Of a stretch of 64,000 nt of DNA, positions 33,022 through 42,932 are shown one piece after another. The DNA comes from JAFGPL01 sp963781805 (GTDB taxonomy: Bacteria > Bacteroidota > Bacteroidia > Bacteroidales > UBA10428), in the NCBI GenBank assembly GCA_963781805.1, contig CAWAHF010000004.1, forward strand, positions 4,898,001 to 4,962,000, written 5' to 3'. A program made the position numbers and the translations under genes. The notes below the pieces were generated by a model. It saw only the letters and a program-made list of their open reading frames with translations, did not search any database and was not told the DNA's origin. Numbering within the stretch: the stretch's first letter is position 1; the number at the start of each line of letters is the position of its first letter.

Positions 33022-34995
33022 TCACTCCTTAATCAATTTAACGGTACCTGTTTCACGGGCTGTTTGAAACATAATAACATACACTCCCTTATCCAACCCT
33101 GATAAATCCATTCCATCGTTTGGATGAAAGTCCGATTGTTGAATAATAGTTTTACCGGTGATATCTGAAATGGTAAGCTTTTCGATTGCTAAATCTGTTT
33201 TAGTAGTAATAACTATATTACCGCTCGTAGGATTCGGAAAAATAACAAAAAGATCATGTCTTTCCGCTTCTAATATTTTAAATCCTGAAAGACCATTGTA
33301 TTCGAATGCTCCTATGCCGGGAGGATTATTTCTTAATTTTCCGAGAATATCAGTAAGTACTTCGGCATGATAGGATCCTGCGAGGATTGCCGGAGAATTC
33401 GAACTCAGACTCAAATCATTTGGAGCATCTTTAAATAACGGGTCTGAAGGAGCCGGAGAACTGACATCCCATGAAGTTTCGGATTTGTAAGTATCCCACT
33501 GGTTCATTTTATAACTCCTGCCGGTACCATCAATTGTAACCATTCGCTGGTTGGGATATTCCTGATAATATAGGTTGTTATTCATTGTTGCACCCAGATA
33601 GGAATTACCAGCAAAGGTTATACCTGAAAGAACATATTCGGTATTCACATTTCCATAAAAAATATTGTTGTCAATCACCAGGTTTTCAGGACTGGATGAA
33701 ACGGTTATCATACCGCGATATCCTGAACCGCCCGCATGAATATTCATACCACAAAAGGTATTATTGACAATAAACGAATTTTTTAGGTTCTCTGCAATCA
33801 GATGTTTTTGCTTAATATAGCTAAAAACATTATTATAAATTTGAAAATTTTCAAATCTGGCGGCACCCGAAGATAAGTATACCCCCATGCTGGTAAAATC
33901 GTTGGGTTGATTTGAAGGATCATCTTCGGGATTATCCCAGATATAATTGTTTTTAATCACGAAATTCCTGAATAAATCGTTATATCCACCGTATATGTCG
34001 ATACCAGTGGTATGGTAACCGTTGTGCAGATTGTTGTTGTCGAATACTACATTTTCAAATACCAGACTTGAGGTCCTGGTGTCTGAATAAACATTATAGG
34101 AAATATTGCGCCGTCCGCAGTCATGGATATCATTTCCCTGAATCAACATATCTGAATACCATACCTGTAGCCCGATTGCCGAAGCGGCTCCTTTTGTGCC
34201 CATGTATGCGATATGACAGTTTTTAATCTGTAGTCCCCTTTTTTGATAGGCCATTGGCCAGCCTTCATCGAATCCGTATTTCAGGGCAAACATCAGCTCT
34301 AAATTTTCTATTTTGATATATTGTTGTGCATTATGTGATTCCATTTTTATGGCGGATACCCGCTGTGGTACTTCAATATAATCGTACCTGTCAGCAGGAT
34401 TTTCGGTAGAGTAAACATAAATATGGTTGTCTTCCCAGCACCAGTCATATTCTTTATCCAATAAAGTGAAACCATTGTCGCGGCCACATTCACAAATATC
34501 AGTTGGTGCTCCCTCGCTGTTCAGATGTATGCTTTCCATATTTCCCCAGGTAATGCTACCGTCTTTTTCACCAAAGAAAATACTGGCAGGATAATTGGTA
34601 GTGGAATTTCCGGTACGCTCCCTGGGAGCAAACAACACACTGTCAGATTTCCAGATATTAGTTTGAGCCAATGACCATGTTTTAGACCTGTTCGAGCCTA
34701 AAATGCGGGGTTTGCTTCCTGTGCCATAAGCTGAATATACAATGTAGTTTTGTGCTGTACCGCTGTTTTTAATCACCAGCTCTTCCCTCCAGGTTCCTCC
34801 ACGCTCGAATAAGATAGAGTCACCTGCTTCAAATGTTGTTGAATTTACCTTTGATATTGTTTTCCAGGCTTTTTCGGGAGAGTTCCCGTTAGTATCATCA
34901 TACCCGTTATTGCTGATATAGTAGTTCGTGGCAAAAGCAGAATAATTCAAAAGTAAAAGATCTGCCAGGATGAAAATATTAGTTTTCAGTGTCAT
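33022..34995 (-). CDS. Secreted right-handed beta-helix protein with T9SS sorting domain
   Basis: A 657-residue protein: signal peptide (about 1-22), an N-terminal cap typical of pectate-lyase-like beta helices (YYISNNGYDDTNGNSPEKAWKTISKVN), many beta-helix rungs with N-N pairs (FENVVFDNNNLHN, FVIKNNYIWDN, FQIYNNVFSY), and a C-terminal type IX sorting domain (about 580-657, FPNPTSGNIVI...DLDKGVYVIMFQ-like). It is probably a polysaccharide lyase or hydrolase released or bound at the cell surface. No catalytic residues can be assigned from the sequence alone. Confidence 0.8.
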   Translation of the reverse strand: MTLKTNIFILADLLLLNYSAFATNYYISNNGYDDTNGNSPEKAWKTISKVNSTTFEAGDSILFERGGTWREELVIKNSGTAQNYIVYSAYGTGSKPRILGSNRSKTWSLAQTNIWKSDSVLFAPRERTGNSTTNYPASIFFGEKDGSITWGNMESIHLNSEGAPTDICECGRDNGFTLLDKEYDWCWEDNHIYVYSTENPADRYDYIEVPQRVSAIKMESHNAQQYIKIENLELMFALKYGFDEGWPMAYQKRGLQIKNCHIAYMGTKGAASAIGLQVWYSDMLIQGNDIHDCGRRNISYNVYSDTRTSSLVFENVVFDNNNLHNGYHTTGIDIYGGYNDLFRNFVIKNNYIWDNPEDDPSNQPNDFTSMGVYLSSGAARFENFQIYNNVFSYIKQKHLIAENLKNSFIVNNTFCGMNIHAGGSGYRGMITVSSSPENLVIDNNIFYGNVNTEYVLSGITFAGNSYLGATMNNNLYYQEYPNQRMVTIDGTGRSYKMNQWDTYKSETSWDVSSPAPSDPLFKDAPNDLSLSSNSPAILAGSYHAEVLTDILGKLRNNPPGIGAFEYNGLSGFKILEAERHDLFVIFPNPTSGNIVITTKTDLAIEKLTISDITGKTIIQQSDFHPNDGMDLSGLDKGVYVIMFQTARETGTVKLIKE

Positions 34996-35184
34996 AGTGG
35001 TTTTGGTTTTGATTAATCTTTGTCAGAATAGCTTTCCTTGAATGGCTTGTTGTTCTTTAGTTTAAGCTTACATTATTTAACGAATTGTCATTAAACATAT
35101 TTCAATGTTGGTTTTACTATTTATCACGTTAAAGAATAACAGAATTTTCAGAATCGTCATCAGGTTATAAATAGCATTAGGGAA

Positions 35185-35844
35185 TTATTGTCTTTCATTG
35201 ATTAGATCAACATATTTAAACATAACAAAAATGGAATCTTTGTCCTCTTCAAGGTTATATAACAGCAATAAATCACCGTGAGGTTGAAGTATTCTTAATA
35301 AATAATCCTTATTTAACAAATGTATCAGACCATTTTTTGCATTGAGGATGTAATGTACATTTTCTCTGTTTTCATAGGAAATTTTTTCAGCAGTAACAGC
35401 CGTGCCGATTAAACCGTATTCGAAACCGGCTTTATCCAACCGATAACCTTGATAGGGGGTTAATATGGGTTTTCCTCTAAAGTAAGAATATAATTTTAAC
35501 GAGTCAATTTTAATATATCCATTAGCCATACCAATTTTTCTTGCATTAAGATAAAAGGAATGGTCATCATAAATTCCCCATAGCATTTTCTTTATTGTAT
35601 TCCTTTTTATTTTGGGATTCCTTGACTCAATATCATATAAATTAATCATTCTAATTTCCTCTGAATATGCATAAGGCCCTGTTTTTTTTATAAATTTAAA
35701 ATCAGAACTGTAGAGAGGATTATTCCTGTTAAATTCAATTCCGTTTAAATACGCGCCATTCCTGATGGTATCGTATTGACTAAACGCCAGGCTTATGAAT
35801 AACACTGGCATAATAAATAGGAATAGATATTTTTTAGTGTTCAT
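35185..35844 (-). CDS. Secreted protein of unknown function
   Basis: A 219-residue protein with a signal peptide (about 1-22, ending LAFSQ). The mature part starts YDTIRNGAYLNGIEFNRNNPL and contains SFYLNARKIGMANGYIKIDSLKLYSYFRGK, a pattern seen in Bacteroidota proteins of unknown function that I cannot name. No transmembrane segment or metal-binding motif. Monocistronic. Confidence 0.55.
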   Translation of the reverse strand: MNTKKYLFLFIMPVLFISLAFSQYDTIRNGAYLNGIEFNRNNPLYSSDFKFIKKTGPYAYSEEIRMINLYDIESRNPKIKRNTIKKMLWGIYDDHSFYLNARKIGMANGYIKIDSLKLYSYFRGKPILTPYQGYRLDKAGFEYGLIGTAVTAEKISYENRENVHYILNAKNGLIHLLNKDYLLRILQPHGDLLLLYNLEEDKDSIFVMFKYVDLINERQ

Positions 35845-36266
35845 AGGTTTTGAACTAATGGGATTAAATGATTGTGTAAATCGATAATTGTATCCTATAT
35901 TTCGGACATACAGCTGAATTAGAAATAAAACGACTTAAAATAATACGTATAATCTCTTCCAGGGTTTAAAAATTGAAACAAAAAGAACAATCGCTAAGTT
36001 GTCGAGCATCTGCAATTTACTTTCTATGGATCAAATTTCATGAAAGGAAATACACACAATCAATTGAATATGAACCATAAAGAAGCATAAAATATTAATT
36101 CCTAATATATCGGGATTGTATACTTTGTGTAATCCTATGTGACCTTTGCGGTTAAAAATATTTTGTTTTGCTCAACACTTTCTCCCGAATGCTTTTGAAA
36201 AGTGTGCGGTTAAAATACAAAATATTCTGCCTGCCTTTTAAATGGATTCCTTAAATAGAACGCAAC
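35845..36266 (+). other. Intergenic region, no gene seen
   Basis: About 420 bases between two divergently or tandemly read minus-strand genes. It is AT-rich; a stretch near 36120-36160 (ctttgtgtaatcctatgtga) resembles degenerate cacaaag-type intergenic words also seen near 42700. No promoter with good spacing, no RNA gene and no ORF with coding character was found. Confidence 0.6.
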
Positions 36267-37283
36267 TTATCTAATCTCCTCCCGGCCATCCTCATACCTT
36301 GCAAACCTTCCTTTTTCACGCGGATGAACATTATCATTCCGTGTCCACGGCCAGCCTCCAAAACCGGTTTTACGATAATCATAAAAAGCTTGCTGTATTT
36401 CTGCCACCGTATTCATTACAAAAGGGCCGTGTTGCACAACAGGCTCATTAATTGGTTTTCCCTGCAGCAATAAAAGAAATGCGTCCTTGCTCCCGTTTTC
36501 TACAATTAGCGTTTGTTCAGCCATCAATTCAATGGAATTGTAAGGCATTACACTTATTCCGGCAATATGTATATCCGAGCCCCTGTAAAAAAACAGCGAA
36601 CGGTTTGCTTCAGGCGATGCTGCAGGGATCGTCCATTGTGCACCTGTTTCCATCTTTATCAGCCAGATTGCCAACTCATTTGAAGCATCAGCTGCCCATG
36701 AATCAGGCGCAGGTGAAGGAGCAGTCACATCTCCTAATTTTCCGGCAATAACAGTAACCTCCGTCTTTCGGTTATTATTATCTTTTTCTGTAAAAACCGG
36801 TATATCTTCTGTCCACAGCATGGTGTAAAAAGGCCTGGCGAATTTTTTCGCCTTTGGCAGGTTAAGCCAGATCTGAAAAAGCTCCAACGGATTTGCACTG
36901 TTTTTATTCAGCAGGGGAAACATCTCAGAATGTTGCAGCCCGGCACCGGCAGTCATCCATTGCACATCGCCGTTTCCATATCTTCCTGCGGCGCCCCATG
37001 AATCGGAATGGTCGACAAAACCATTGAGAACTACAGTTACTGTTTCAAATCCCCTGTGCGGGTGAACAGGAAAACCCGGTATCTTTTCGCCATGGTACAT
37101 CCGCCAGCCATCTTTGGTGGTAAAATCCTGGCCCAGGTTTCTTCCTTCCAGAGAAGCCGCAGGCCCCATTTGATCATTTCCTGCGGGATAGTCATCAAGA
37201 TGATGCACACAGAATAAAAACGGATCATTGGTTTCCCATGTAAATCCCAGGGGCTTAATGTTGGTAATTAATTTATTATACAT
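36267..37283 (-). CDS. Pirin family protein
   Basis: A 338-residue bicupin. The N-terminal cupin has the pirin metal-binding pattern (PHRGFETVTVVLNGFVDHSDS, then GDVQWMTAGAGLQHSEMFP), with the His and Glu ligands visible. The C-terminal cupin holds LFFYRGSDIHIAG and the KPINEPVVQHGPFVMNT block. Some pirins have quercetinase activity, others act as regulators. The function here is not known. Cytoplasmic, no signal peptide, with a -7 box upstream (37340-37347). Confidence 0.92.
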   Translation of the reverse strand: MYNKLITNIKPLGFTWETNDPFLFCVHHLDDYPAGNDQMGPAASLEGRNLGQDFTTKDGWRMYHGEKIPGFPVHPHRGFETVTVVLNGFVDHSDSWGAAGRYGNGDVQWMTAGAGLQHSEMFPLLNKNSANPLELFQIWLNLPKAKKFARPFYTMLWTEDIPVFTEKDNNNRKTEVTVIAGKLGDVTAPSPAPDSWAADASNELAIWLIKMETGAQWTIPAASPEANRSLFFYRGSDIHIAGISVMPYNSIELMAEQTLIVENGSKDAFLLLLQGKPINEPVVQHGPFVMNTVAEIQQAFYDYRKTGFGGWPWTRNDNVHPREKGRFARYEDGREEIR

Positions 37284-37339
37284 GATGATTGGGTAGTTAA
37301 ATTTTTATATGATTTACCGTGTTTTTCAGGAAACATATT

Positions 37340-37347
37340 CAAAGTTA
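37340..37347 (-). promoter_or_regulatory. -7 box of the pirin gene
   Basis: TAACTTTG on the minus strand, an exact TAnnTTTG match, 56 bases before the start codon. No TTG at -33 spacing. Confidence 0.35.
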
Positions 37348-37616
37348 TAATCAATAACCATATATATGAATATAAGTTCATGAGTTTTAATTAGGTTGGA
37401 GGTTATTTTAAGTTCACAACATTTTAAAATATTAAGATAATTCTTTAAAAATTTAACCACGAATGCACTAATTTCTTCAGATTAGCAAAGTAAATTTAAT
37501 TGATAACTATCCATTTCTTATATGATTACAGTAATTAATCCCACCGGGTTTAATCAGATATGTCTTAGAATTCAGCCAAAAATACAAGGTATATTTATTC
37601 TTTTCCATTTATCAAT

Positions 37617-37624
37617 TACCTTTG
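37617..37624 (+). promoter_or_regulatory. -7 box of the lipoprotein gene at 37664
   Basis: TACCTTTG, an exact TAnnTTTG match. It ends 39 bases before the ATG at 37664 and overlaps a TTG codon at 37622, ruling that codon out as the start. Confidence 0.4.
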
Positions 37625-37663
37625 TATCTGAATCAAGTAATGTTTAACAAAAAACCTGAAACC

Positions 37664-38587
37664 ATGCCCTTATCAAAACCTTTTAGGAATTGGGCCTTTC
37701 CGGCCATCGTATTATTCACCTCTTCCTGCTTTTCGTACCTTCAGATACCGGTGAATTACTCGCCTGAGATTGAATTGAAAGAAAATGAAAAATCCATCCA
37801 GTATATTTCTTTTTACGATCCCTCCCAACTTGATTTTGAAAATGAAAAGCGTATTGAGGTATATGCCTCCGGCGCTGAGAAAATTAAGGAAGGATTGAAA
37901 AATTCTTTTCAAACAAATCATGATTTTACATTCTTACCTATGGATTCGGTTGTAAGAGGATATGCTTATGCATACTATAGTGATACTCTTCCCCCGGGAA
38001 TGGTGAGGCGCTATTGTTCACTGAATAATTCTTCGATGCTTCTCGCGCTTGAGGCTTTTAATGTTTCATATGATAAACGTTCGGAGGAAACAACCAACGA
38101 TGAAGGTAAAAAAAAGAATGTAGTGCATTACATATTAATTACCGAAGCCTGTCTGACGTTATACGATAACACAGGGCGCCTGATTAACAGGTCGAATATG
38201 GAGGAAGAAAAATACATCGATACCAGGGATGCTCTCTTTTTGGACATTGCCATCAGGCCTTCATTTGCTAATAAGCAGAAAGAGGTCGATCAAATGTCAT
38301 ACAAAATTGGAAGTAATTACATTTCAAAATTTTATCCCAAAACCGTCTCCGAACAGAGAAAATATTACACGGGCAAAGATTTTACCGAAATAACACCTTA
38401 TCTGAAAAGTCAACAATGGGAGAAAGCAATAGAACTTTTATTACCGATGAGTGAATCATCCGATCCTAAAATTGCCATGAAAGCATCACACAATCTCGGT
38501 GTTGCTTTTGAAGGACTTGAAAATTATGAACGTGCCGATTACTGGTATGCAAAATCGGATGAACTTAATGGCGGTATGTCTCACTAA
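37664..38587 (+). CDS. Lipoprotein with TPR-like C-terminus (DUF6340-like)
   Basis: Starting at MPLSKPFRNWAFPAIVLFTSSC gives a 307-residue lipoprotein with the lipid Cys at residue 22. The N-terminal domain (SIQYISFYDPSQLDFENEK...RIEVYASGAEKIKEGL) and the middle (VVHYILITEACLTLYD) follow a pattern I associate with DUF6340. The end contains one or two TPR-like helices (KASHNLGVAFEGLENYERADYWYAKS). Probably an outer-membrane-associated protein; function unknown. Upstream in-frame codons (TTG 37622, ATG 37640) are less likely starts because the signal peptide would be unusually long. Confidence 0.65.
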   Translation: MPLSKPFRNWAFPAIVLFTSSCFSYLQIPVNYSPEIELKENEKSIQYISFYDPSQLDFENEKRIEVYASGAEKIKEGLKNSFQTNHDFTFLPMDSVVRGYAYAYYSDTLPPGMVRRYCSLNNSSMLLALEAFNVSYDKRSEETTNDEGKKKNVVHYILITEACLTLYDNTGRLINRSNMEEEKYIDTRDALFLDIAIRPSFANKQKEVDQMSYKIGSNYISKFYPKTVSEQRKYYTGKDFTEITPYLKSQQWEKAIELLLPMSESSDPKIAMKASHNLGVAFEGLENYERADYWYAKSDELNGGMSH

Positions 38588-38605
38588 TTTTTCAGGTTCA
38601 GCCAG

Positions 38606-39508
38606 CTAAAATGTAATTCTTTCTTTTTTCCGGATCACCACCAAAATGACACCGGCTAGCACGGTAAATGCTCCCGCAAGGGTCTTGAAAGACCATGTTT
38701 CTGCCTGAATCCAGCTTATATGCTTATACCCGATATACGCCATGGCAGCAAATGTTATTAACGGATTGAGGGTAATGATCACACTGATTTTGTTGGCCTC
38801 GAGGTATTTTAAGGCGTAAGCCAGCGATCCGTATGCGGCAAGCGTATTTAGTCCCAGAAAAAGAACCAGCAGCCAAAGGTTAAATGATATTTCTGCTATT
38901 TTGGTAAAATCCACCATAGGAAGCAGGAACAACATAGGTATCCCGAAGATTACCAGGTTAAGTTGCATAGGATTATACTTAAGGACAGCTTTTTTCTGAA
39001 AGATGGCATACATTGACCAGCACAGGGCGCCAAACAAGAGCCATAAGACACCGGTTTTGTATTTAGACATTCCTCCTGCTATCACTATGATTTTCTCGTG
39101 ATAAAACACAAGCATTCCTAAGAGAACAACAACAAGTCCCAATCCCTGCCGTAGTGAAACACTCTCCTTAAAAATAACAAAACCTGATATTGCCAACAAT
39201 ACCGGGCCTGTCTGAATAAAAATCTGACTGATGACAGGGGTGGTATGATATACTCCGGTAATAAATCCGATGTAATTAAATCCCAGGCAAATTCCTGCAA
39301 TAATAGCAAACACCGGAGGTTTTATCAAAATCCTTGTTTTTGGACTGTCGAAAATTAAATACCAGATGAACAGAAAGACAAATGCAATAGCAAATCTGAG
39401 CCATGTTACCGTAAGCGGAGGCAGCTCATTCAACACAACCTTCAGGGCAATGGCCAGAAATCCCCACAAAAATGCTGTAAAGGCTGCATAATAGATTCCC
39501 TTAGTCAT
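38606..39508 (-). CDS. EamA/DMT-family transporter
   Basis: About 300 residues with ten transmembrane helices in two EamA repeats (first: YYAAFTAFLWGFLAIALKVVL..., second: GVLWLLFGALCWSMYAIFQKK...). Each repeat has the family's short Pro-containing motif. Drug/metabolite transporters export amino acids, metabolites or drugs; the substrate is unknown. An in-frame ATG five codons upstream (39523) overlaps a perfect TATTTTTG box (39513-39520), so either the start is at 39508 with a very short leader or that box is fortuitous. Confidence 0.88.
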   Translation of the reverse strand: MTKGIYYAAFTAFLWGFLAIALKVVLNELPPLTVTWLRFAIAFVFLFIWYLIFDSPKTRILIKPPVFAIIAGICLGFNYIGFITGVYHTTPVISQIFIQTGPVLLAISGFVIFKESVSLRQGLGLVVVLLGMLVFYHEKIIVIAGGMSKYKTGVLWLLFGALCWSMYAIFQKKAVLKYNPMQLNLVIFGIPMLFLLPMVDFTKIAEISFNLWLLVLFLGLNTLAAYGSLAYALKYLEANKISVIITLNPLITFAAMAYIGYKHISWIQAETWSFKTLAGAFTVLAGVILVVIRKKERITF

Positions 39509-39582
39509 CCGGCAAAAATACATCAGAAGTCGCGAAACTCCTTAATTTCGTATGCAATTTGCGGAATATTTTTTTTGTATAC

Positions 39583-42324
39583 TTAGTGATCGACTGCTGT
39601 TACCATCATCTTGCCGGAATAAACATTATCCGGTCCCATTAGTTTTACCAGGTAAGTTCCTGAAGGGAGATTCCCGCTTTCTATTGTTGTATAATTATCA
39701 ACAATATCATTTTTTCTAAATATCTCTCTTCCTGTTGAATCATATAGATATAGGGTAAACTGTTTTCCGTTTGGATTTTCAAAAACAATTTGGGCATTCC
39801 TATTATCCAGGGGATTGGGAAAGATTTTAAGTTGATTAGGTTCCTCCTGTTGAGTATTTTCCTTTATCCCCTGGTAAATGGCGTCGAGCTTGATACGAAA
39901 TACCTGTAATGAGTTGGCAGGCAGGGAGTAATTAAACGAATTTGAAACATAACAGCTGCTTTCCACCGGAGAAATCAAATCGGGCAACCCCAGCGAATTG
40001 CGTTGTGCAGATGAACCGGTAAGTGTTACAACCTTTGCATTCTGACTGATATAAGGATTTGTAATATTCATGGAGGCAATCATGGTTGTAGAACCTGAAT
40101 TCACCATTTTAATTATCAGTTCATTACTCTCATTGTCTTTGCTCACCGACGCTGTCACAGGACCTATGGATGCAGGAATTTCAAAAAGCATTTCGTTATT
40201 TAGATAAAATTTTGCAGTTGAAGCGCTAATTTCAATTTTAATATCATACCAGACATTGGATTGTATGCTTCCCGATTTTGAAACCATGGTCGATTTGGAA
40301 CCATTAGTGCATTTTTCGACAGCATGCTGTGTATTGCCCCATCCTGCTAAGTTTAGCCAGTAATAGTTCTGAGCGTTTTTATATCCGAAAGGAATCAAAA
40401 AACCTTCAGCGCCACTGGTTTTTCTGGCTCTCAGTGTAAATGTATATACAGAGGTATCGATCAGGGTATTGCAAATGCTCACAGCAGGTTGTGAACCTGA
40501 AGATTGTGAGTATATGCCACTCGATGTATTGAAGGTTCCGGAAGCTACCTGCCAGTTGGATGCACCGCCATTAAAATTCTCGTCTACCAACACCTGGTCA
40601 CCACACATTAATTTAACATCTTCAAAGTCTGCCTGGGTATTCCATGTAGCCACTCCTATACTCCCTGAATATTCGTTTGAAACAGAGCTGTATTCTTCGT
40701 CATAGCTAATGGAACTGTTAATATATTCATCACCGGCGTTCACACTGTATAATTGTTGCACATAATAACTGGCTGTTTTCACAACATGCGTATTATCAAA
40801 ACGGATTAAATCTGGATTCCAGTGATATTCGATATTTTCTTCATAACATAACAAGGGTGCATAACAGGTAAACTTAATTATGTCAGAGTTTTTTTCAACC
40901 CCGGTTAAATAGGCAGCTTCGGCAATGGCATTGGCCAGTCTGTCATCCTGTGAAGCATATTCACCGATGAATACTTTGGGCCCGTTGCGATCGAAGTTAT
41001 CGTACCGGTGAATGTTATTCAGAAACCAGGTAGGCGACATATAATAATGTTCATCAACAGCATATAAATTTTGCTGCCTGCTGAAATCCCAAAGACTATT
41101 GTAATAACTTCCCGAAGCAGCAGTACCCGAAGTACCTAAAATATGAATTTCAGGATGATATTCTTCAAGCGAATCTTCAAACATTACAAACCTTACACGA
41201 AACTCAGGAATATCATCCTCTTCATTTCCAAGGCACAGATATTCGAGGTTAAATGGTTCCGGATGTCCCATATCCGCACGTACTTTACCCCATTTGGTGG
41301 TGGTGTCTCCATTTGCAAAATCAATTAAATCCACTGCATCTTCAATCCAAGGCCCCATGTCGGCTATCGGTGCAATTTCCCGGTTACGAAACTGGCATGA
41401 GATTCCCAGGGGCAATACAGGTAAAGGTTTTGCTCCGATATCTTCACAAAATTGGAAAAATTCGAAAAAACCAAGACCATAGGTTTGATGATAATCCCAT
41501 AAGTTCCAGTTTGGGGTGCGTTCAGCAACGTCTCCTACCGTGTTTTTCCAACGGTATGCATTGGCAAGGCCCCTGCCATGGGAAACACATCCACCGGGAA
41601 ACCTTAAAAATTTCGGTTGCAAGTCTGCAATTGCCTGAGCAAGGTCCTGTCTTAAACCGTTTTTTCGGTTTTTGAACGTATTCTGTGGGAATAACGAAAC
41701 CATATCAAAGTAAAGAATTCCTTTACCTTCGGTAACGATAGTTAGATTGCAAAGATTGCTGGTCTGACTGGATTCAAGCACTTTTGAGTATTTTACCCAG
41801 TTGGTTGTAATGGATTCTATTGTGTCACTTCCAAGAACGGTTCCCGAAGTATTTTCAATTTTTATAATTACAGGTTCATCAAAGATAGAGTCACTTCTCA
41901 GGTAAACGGAGAAATCGTATTTGTTGCCACCAGTTACCGATATGCCAAAGAAACCGCTGTTTCTTATTCCTGTTTCTGTTCCCGGATTATTGATGGTAAG
42001 TTTCAGGTATTTGGTATTATGGGCATTCAACGGATTTGTGCTTTCTATCTGCATCGAGCCATTTGTTCCAACCAAAGACCATGCACTTAATGGCTGCAAA
42101 TTTGTATATCCAGCTACCGGATAATATTCGAAGGATCTGTTCTGTACTAATTCGGCATAAAGACCTCCGTCGGCACCATAATTAATATCTTCGAAAAAGG
42201 TGCCAATCAACTCCTGGCTCATGTTCATACCTTTGCTGGTTGCATCTACTTCAAATTTCGCCTGGCCAAACAACTGGAAATTCAATACGACAATCGAAAG
42301 AAATGTAAAAAGTTGTTTCATCAC
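39583..42324 (-). CDS. Secreted alpha-L-arabinofuranosidase (GH51) with T9SS sorting domain
   Basis: A 913-residue protein: signal peptide (about 1-20), a carbohydrate-binding-like sandwich (about 75-205), the GH51 (beta/alpha)8 barrel with acid/base E368 in CLGNEEDD and nucleophile E455 in FIGEYASQ, an inserted LamG-like domain (about 560-690, VDENFNGGASNWQVASG), the arabinofuranosidase C-terminal sandwich, and a T9SS sorting domain (about 830-913, IFPNPLDNRNAQIVF...SGTYLVKLMG). It would release L-arabinofuranose from arabinan or arabinoxylan at the cell surface. It is divergent from the GH35-like gene. Confidence 0.88.
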   Translation of the reverse strand: MMKQLFTFLSIVVLNFQLFGQAKFEVDATSKGMNMSQELIGTFFEDINYGADGGLYAELVQNRSFEYYPVAGYTNLQPLSAWSLVGTNGSMQIESTNPLNAHNTKYLKLTINNPGTETGIRNSGFFGISVTGGNKYDFSVYLRSDSIFDEPVIIKIENTSGTVLGSDTIESITTNWVKYSKVLESSQTSNLCNLTIVTEGKGILYFDMVSLFPQNTFKNRKNGLRQDLAQAIADLQPKFLRFPGGCVSHGRGLANAYRWKNTVGDVAERTPNWNLWDYHQTYGLGFFEFFQFCEDIGAKPLPVLPLGISCQFRNREIAPIADMGPWIEDAVDLIDFANGDTTTKWGKVRADMGHPEPFNLEYLCLGNEEDDIPEFRVRFVMFEDSLEEYHPEIHILGTSGTAASGSYYNSLWDFSRQQNLYAVDEHYYMSPTWFLNNIHRYDNFDRNGPKVFIGEYASQDDRLANAIAEAAYLTGVEKNSDIIKFTCYAPLLCYEENIEYHWNPDLIRFDNTHVVKTASYYVQQLYSVNAGDEYINSSISYDEEYSSVSNEYSGSIGVATWNTQADFEDVKLMCGDQVLVDENFNGGASNWQVASGTFNTSSGIYSQSSGSQPAVSICNTLIDTSVYTFTLRARKTSGAEGFLIPFGYKNAQNYYWLNLAGWGNTQHAVEKCTNGSKSTMVSKSGSIQSNVWYDIKIEISASTAKFYLNNEMLFEIPASIGPVTASVSKDNESNELIIKMVNSGSTTMIASMNITNPYISQNAKVVTLTGSSAQRNSLGLPDLISPVESSCYVSNSFNYSLPANSLQVFRIKLDAIYQGIKENTQQEEPNQLKIFPNPLDNRNAQIVFENPNGKQFTLYLYDSTGREIFRKNDIVDNYTTIESGNLPSGTYLVKLMGPDNVYSGKMMVTAVDH

Positions 42325-42932
42325 CTGTAATTTTATTATGGTAAAATATTAAAACTTTTTAATATACGGATGATTAGATAGAAGGGTACATAAAGATATG
42401 GTTAATTTTTATATTTATTGTTCAGAAATGAATTTGTATTCAGGATATACCATGATTACGTATGTTCGTCTGACTCCTCATTTGTCTAAATTTCCTGCAT
42501 TACCTGTTATATTCGGATTGATTCTAAATTGTTACTGAATTTAAAAACGTTTATTATTTATGCGAATTAAGTGTTAAAACTTATTAGTATATATAATTAA
42601 TAATCAGTATTTTGTAAACTTTCCTTAGTGGCGCTTCGTGACTTTGCTAATCTAAAGGCTTTTGTGGCTATCATCCTTATGCCACTGAGACACTAAAACA
42701 CAAAGATTCACAAAGATAAAGTCCATAATATTTGATTTCGACCCTTAATACGCATTATTTGTTTTGCAGTAATGGATACTCTATACATGATACCTCCCAA
42801 AGAATTTTTGAATTGATTTTATGTTAAATATGCCCTATCTTTCGCAGATAATTCACAACCATAAAACACTGTCATTGTTTTGCTTTATGGTTTTCGGAAT
42901 AAGTGGTTTCGGGATTTAATCTATTATGGCTT
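42325..42932 (+). other. Divergent intergenic region between GH51 and the GH35-like gene
   Basis: About 600 bases without coding character. It holds a promoter candidate for the GH35-like gene (42813-42843) and a degenerate stretch at about 42611-42720 with gtgactttgctaatctaaa and cacaaagattcacaaagat words typical of intergenic fossils in this phylum. Confidence 0.55.
42813..42843 (+). promoter_or_regulatory. Promoter of the GH35-like gene
   Basis: TTG (42813-42815), 20-base spacer, TATCTTTC (42836-42843): one mismatch to TAnnTTTG and ideal spacing for the Bacteroidota housekeeping promoter. The start codon lies 90 bases further on. Confidence 0.45.

Larger units (their letters stand above)
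37284..37663 (+). other. Divergent intergenic region between pirin and the DUF6340-like gene
   Basis: About 380 bases. It contains outward-facing -7 boxes for both genes, and a stretch near 37449-37489 (aaccacgaatgcactaat) of the cacgaatgca type that recurs in degenerate form between Bacteroidota genes. No coding sequence is seen. Confidence 0.55.
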